Positions 60,530 through 64,000 of a stretch of DNA of 64,000 nt are shown one piece after another. A program made the translations under genes and the position numbers. The notes below the pieces were generated by a model. The model made no database searches and was not told the origin of the DNA. It saw only the letters and a list, made by a program, of their open reading frames with translations. Each line of letters starts with the position of its first letter. Position 1 is the first letter of the stretch. This DNA is from Symbiodinium sp. CCMP2592 (lineage: Eukaryota; Sar; Dinophyceae; Suessiales; Symbiodiniaceae), in NCBI GenBank assembly GCA_905221615.1, contig CAJNDT010004591.1, forward strand, positions 62,001-126,000, written 5' to 3'.

Positions 60530-60620
60530 CTCAGGGTTTCAGGGTTTCGGGCTTTTGGGCTTCGGGTTTAGGGTTTTAAGGTGTAGAGTTGTGGGGTTTA
60601 AGGTTTCAGGGTTTAGCTTG
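60530..60620 (+). repeat. TTTCAGGG/TTTAGGG tract
   Basis: Short degenerate units. Confidence 0.6.
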
Positions 60621-60981
60621 TTGTTGCTTCTTGCAATGTTCGGGCGGCAATAACAGGAATATGCCCCACAACCCTGTTCCAACTATTGATTAGGTCAACC
60701 CTGCCTCGGATTATGAGGGAGCTTCGACGACCATGCAGAGTAAGACGGAGTGTCTGCAAGCAGCCGCCGTTTACAAACCAGCTAAGAGCTCGTTTTGACC
60801 ACCATTCAGATAGGTTCGGGTGTCTATCGCGCACAGCCACATGCGTCAGACTTTGACAATTCTCATGTAGCTCGCGCACTGTATTAGCCCCCAATCTTTG
60901 AACAGAGTTTGTTTCCAACACACACACACACACACACATAGCGCGCACCCTAAACCCTAAACCCTAATTTGCTCTTACAAG

Positions 60982-61059
60982 CTCCTCGAAACAGCTGGCG
61001 AGCTGAGGGTGGGCACGATTATGTTCCTCGGCTACTGGGGAAGGGCTATGGCGTGCCTT
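60982..61059 (+). CDS. Putative exon
   Basis: ACAAG before, GTCTGA after. The frame reads LLETAGELRVGTIMFLGYWG, then RAMACL. Confidence 0.45.
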
Positions 61060-61863
61060 GTCTGACAAGTGCTGGATTTTTCTTCGTTTACCTCGGATCG
61101 AGGGTGTTGAGTACTCCGTGACTAAGCCCCAAACTAAACCTTAACTTCTAAACCCTCAAGTAAATGTCGACCCCTAGCCCCTGAAGTGGACCCTGATTCC
61201 GAATCGACCCCCCTGCTGTGGTTAAGTCCGACAGGCAATAGGAACAGGATCTGCGCGTTTCCTCCTTGGTCAGCGCCTTTGCGTTATATCAAAGTTCGGA
61301 GCGTAGTATGAGGAGGGATTCGTTGCAGCAAAGCAAGCGAGCACTGACGGCAATGCTTTTGTTCTTTCTTCTGTTCTGACGAACAGTGTGCTTGTGATAC
61401 CGAGTGATGGCGAGTGTGGACCCTTGCCTCCTCCACCAATCAATAAGCCTCAGGCAATAACCCAGCGCAACAACTCCCTCAACTGATAATTCCCTTACAA
61501 GGCCCGTGCACAACCCATGAACCAGTATGAAACTGTACGAATCTTGCAGGTAACAAGGCTAAGAAGAACGTAAAGCTGAACCTGATTTCCTAACATCGGA
61601 ACTGTCCCATCAGGGAAATGCACGGTTGAGGGCTGAGGCTTAGGGCTTAGGGTATAGGGTAAGTAACGTTAAGCCTTTCTGGGGTATCCCTTTTTGCTAC
61701 AGTCCCCCTGAAGCTTAAACCCCAAAGCCAAAAGTCCCAAAGACTGAAGACGAAACAGCGCTTCTCCGGAACACCGAGGGGCCCTTCTTGTTCCTAAGTT
61801 ACTGGGCATCCTAGATACAGTGGGTTATGATACCATGATACTCTGGTTCTGTACGGAGAACAG
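61060..61863. other. No gene assigned
   Basis: Unique sequence with a minus open frame at 61289-61513 of no recognised type and few telomere-like units. Confidence 0.35.
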
Positions 61864-61929
61864 CGAGGTACGGCCTGCTATGCCTGCTTTGGATCGCTTG
61901 GGCTGGCATTTGCTGTCTCTACGACCGAG
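61864..61929 (+). CDS. Putative exon encoding a membrane helix
   Basis: GAACAG before, GAG-GTGCGA after, 66 nt. The frame reads YGLLCLLWIAWAGICCLYDR. Confidence 0.52.
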
Positions 61930-61959
61930 GTGCGACTCTTTTCATAGTAGGGTTGCAGG

Positions 61960-62085
61960 GTTCTGGGTTTAGGGTTTAGGATAATGTAGAGGCCTTGATA
62001 GGGTTTAGGGTTGAGGGTTTAGGGTTCAGGGTTTATGGGTTTAGGCTTTAGGGTTCCAGGGTTCCGGGTTTAGGGTTTAGGGTGT
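61960..62085 (+). repeat. TTTAGGG tract
   Basis: GGTTTAGGG and GGTTCCGGG variants. Confidence 0.75.
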
Positions 62086-62195
62086 AGGATACAGGAGGGG
62101 CCTCGATAATTAGAGCTGAGTTTCGGGGTATGTTCTACAAAAACTATAGTAAGGAACCCCCAAAACCCTATTCTAACGATTAAGGCCCCTACATC
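62086..62195. repeat. Foldback element, family F3
   Basis: AGGAGGGGCCTCGATAATTAGA pairs with TCTAACGATTAAGGCCCCT. Confidence 0.85.
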
Positions 62196-62289
62196 AGGGT
62201 TTCAGGGTTCTGGGTTTAGGGCTTAGGGTCCGAGGTTTACGGCTTGGCTTTGGGCTTGGGGTTCAGGCTCTACGATGGGGATTAGACGG

Positions 62290-62485
62290 ATGCACCCTAA
62301 ACCCCCAAACCCCTAAAGCCCGAAAGCCCTAAAACCCTAAACCCTTCAACCCTTAGGCCTTAAGCCCTTAAGCCCTAAACCCCTAAACCCCTAAACCCTT
62401 AAGCCCTGAAGCCCTAAACCCCTAAACCTCCAAACCCTAAAACCCTTAAGCCCTTAAGCCCTAAAAGCCAAACCCCTACCCCCTA
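62290..62485. repeat. CCCTAAA/CCCTTAAG tract
   Basis: Dense degenerate array. Confidence 0.85.
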
Positions 62486-62554
62486 CAACCTAAGCCTTCA
62501 ATACAAAGGCAGCAGTGGATCCTTCAAAACCGACCCCCACCCAGAGAGTCCACC

Positions 62555-62660
62555 AGCCCTTCATCAAGGAATATTCCTTAGACCATATTAGGGCTCCGAT
62601 TATAACTTAAGGAATATTGCTTTAACCATATTACGGCTCTTATTCTACTTTTAAGGAAAA
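62555..62660. repeat. AAGGAATATT foldback/tandem segment
   Basis: AAGGAATATTCCTTAGACCATATTAGGGCTC occurs twice in tandem with a palindromic AAGGAATATTCCTT core. Confidence 0.65.
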
Positions 62661-62670
62661 TTCCATAATT

Positions 62671-62782
62671 ACTTGGAGGTTCAAGGGTAGTTATAAGTGA
62701 AGTTAGAAGTAGGGTAACCATAATTACAACCCATATTGGGGGACTTATAACCCCACTTGTAACGACCCATGAACCTCCAAGT
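62671..62782. repeat. Foldback element, family F1
   Basis: ACTTGGAGGTTCAAGGGTAGT pairs with AACGACCCATGAACCTCCAAGT. Confidence 0.9.
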
Positions 62783-63182
62783 AAGGGACATTGGAGTCTC
62801 TGGGCAGGCTGCTCGAGGGGCCAGGTGGAAGAAACCGTTCGCGAGGCTCCGCTTCGGCTTTGAAGCCCTAAGCAATAGAGTAGTGAGGGCTTGGGGCGGT
62901 GCGCGTTTGGTATTTTTTTTTTGAGGGAGGGGGGTGTGGGCTTTTGGGGTTTCGCGGTATTGTATTGCTTTTTGTTTTTGGACGTCTAGGGCTTTAAGGC
63001 TTCGGTTTAGGGTTTCGCTACAGGGGCCTTTTCTAAGTAGTTAAGAAAAGGGCTTTATACGGGTTGATCGTGTTTACAGGGCGGCGGACAAGGTTATGTC
63101 GGGGTCTTGTGTGCTTTAGGTTTTAGGGTTCCGGGTTCTCCTTGTTGAACGTCCGCTAAGGAAGAATAGACGGAACAGTTCA

Positions 63183-63290
63183 GGTACCCTGTAATAGTGG
63201 TAAGGTAGGAATACAATAGGGTCCTAATATAATCCTTATAGTCATTATTACAGGGTCGCGGCCCCTTCTAACCTATTGAAGTAATTTGTT
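63183..63290. repeat. Degenerate foldback element, family F4
   Basis: GGTACCCTGTAATAGTGG, TAGGGTCCTAATATAATCCTTAT and ACAGGGTCGCGGCCCC. Confidence 0.55.
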
Positions 63291-63601
63291 CAAGTTTGGG
63301 TTTAGGGATTTCGGATTAAGGGCTAACCCTTAAATCTTGTGCCGATGCCCTGAAGCCCCCTAAAGCGCACCGTGGCCCTGAAGCCCCGGACAGGAGAGGG
63401 CAAATCTGCAATGCACAAATGATCCGACATTCTCGAAACATGGTCCTGATGTGACGAGTTCTCGGACAGGTTACGATGAGGATGAGAATGAGGATGGGGA
63501 GGCTGGTGAGGATGGTGATGGATGGTGGATGTGACGACGTCCAGGAGGTAAGGGACGATAGCAAATGATGGCAATGTCGACGACTGATGACAACGCAAAA
63601 G

Positions 63602-63662
63602 ATTACAAAGCCAAAGGAGAGCTTGACGAGGGTAGCCGGGTACTTTGCATCAAAAACTTCCT
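63602..63662 (+). CDS. Putative exon
   Basis: CAAAAG before, GTGATA after. The frame reads YKAKGELDEGSRVLCIKNF with coding-like composition. Confidence 0.42.
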
Positions 63663-64000
63663 GTGATATGCACCAATCGCGAGTTGTGTCTCTGGCCGTG
63701 TTTGTTCTGACCCGAGCTCTTCTTCCAGCCAGGATACTATAGTATCCTTAGGATTTTTGTTTATTTTGTTCATATAGAACCCAAGAGAATATTGAACAGA
63801 TTATTTTTATTATGGTTCTAAGGGGGGTACAGGGGATATACCCTCAAGAAACTCGGCAACAAGTATGACAAGCCACGCGAAAGGTTCTTGTAGACGCTCT
63901 GCGAAAAGACTTTGCCATCTTCGGTCTTCCTATCGCTTTAGACCTACATCTGCAGGAGCTGAATGGAAAATTAATCAGCCGATAGAATCGGGCCATAGGG

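Larger units (their letters stand above)
25967..63662 (+). other. Candidate large multi-exon gene region(s), plus strand
   Basis: About 35 short GC-rich coding islands, 45-140 nt each, lie between telomere-like tracts and foldback elements, mostly with AG before and GT or GC after. Those at 46.8-51.3 kb encode cysteine-rich CPxG modules; those at 54.5-61.9 kb encode hydrophobic helices. One simple reading is a single long membrane protein with an extracellular Cys-rich part followed by transmembrane segments. Only one adjacent pair (50519-50616 and 50718-50786) was checked and is phase-compatible; other pairs do not join directly, so exons are missing or more than one gene is present. Confidence 0.4.

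Overview
The window looks like nuclear DNA of a dinoflagellate or close relative. Three things point there. Two very large Ty1/copia-type retrotransposons carry the unusual accessory modules I associate with dinoflagellate predicted proteins. Everything outside them is peppered with degenerate plant-type telomere-like repeats (TTTAGGG/CCCTAAA). Short GC-rich coding islands, flanked by AG and GT/GC, are scattered among those repeats like small exons in long introns. The species call is inference; no rRNA, tRNA or spliced-leader sequence was seen to confirm it.

Layout. (1) Positions 1 to about 8190, minus strand: the 5' part of a copia element whose 3' end lies off the left edge. A 766-codon gag is followed, in the same frame and after a single TGA, by a pol frame that stays open for about 1896 codons to the window edge. 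It encodes a CCCH finger, a zinc knuckle, a protease-like motif, a methyltransferase-like segment, a DD35E integrase, a YVDD reverse transcriptase and the start of RNase H. Because it has no stop inside the window, simple ORF searches miss it. (2) 8190-12417: telomere-like repeats, three copies of a foldback element and two possible exons. (3) 12418-24725, plus strand: a complete 12.3-kb copia element with identical 163-165-bp LTRs, a tRNA-iMet-like primer site and a 5-bp AGGGT flank on both sides. Three long frames (2135, 1277 and 581 aa) follow one another by two -1 steps. They encode gag with a zinc knuckle, an ExoX-C-like patch and zinc ribbons, a protease-like motif, a RapZ-like C-x5-R module, a coiled coil and SR tract, integrase, a 2OG-Fe(II) dioxygenase-like domain, a DUF488 domain, then RT and RNase H. 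(4) 24726-64000: a mosaic of telomere-like tracts, at least a dozen families of about 90-140-bp foldback (MITE- or introner-like) elements, microsatellites, a 0.66-kb tandem duplication, and about 35 short plus-strand coding islands. Several islands encode cysteine-rich C-P-x-G-x-x-C-P modules and several encode hydrophobic helices, so at least one large, finely split gene for a multi-pass membrane protein probably runs left to right here.

How it fits together. The two retroelements are independent, in opposite orientation, and both appear recent because their frames are nearly intact. Both combine a copia replication core with domains that resemble nucleic-acid-modifying enzymes (a methyltransferase-like fold in one; dioxygenase plus DUF488 in the other). 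This pairing is the most interesting biology in the window. All exon calls come from reading the plus strand by eye and are tentative; the minus strand of the 25-64 kb part was not mined to the same depth.
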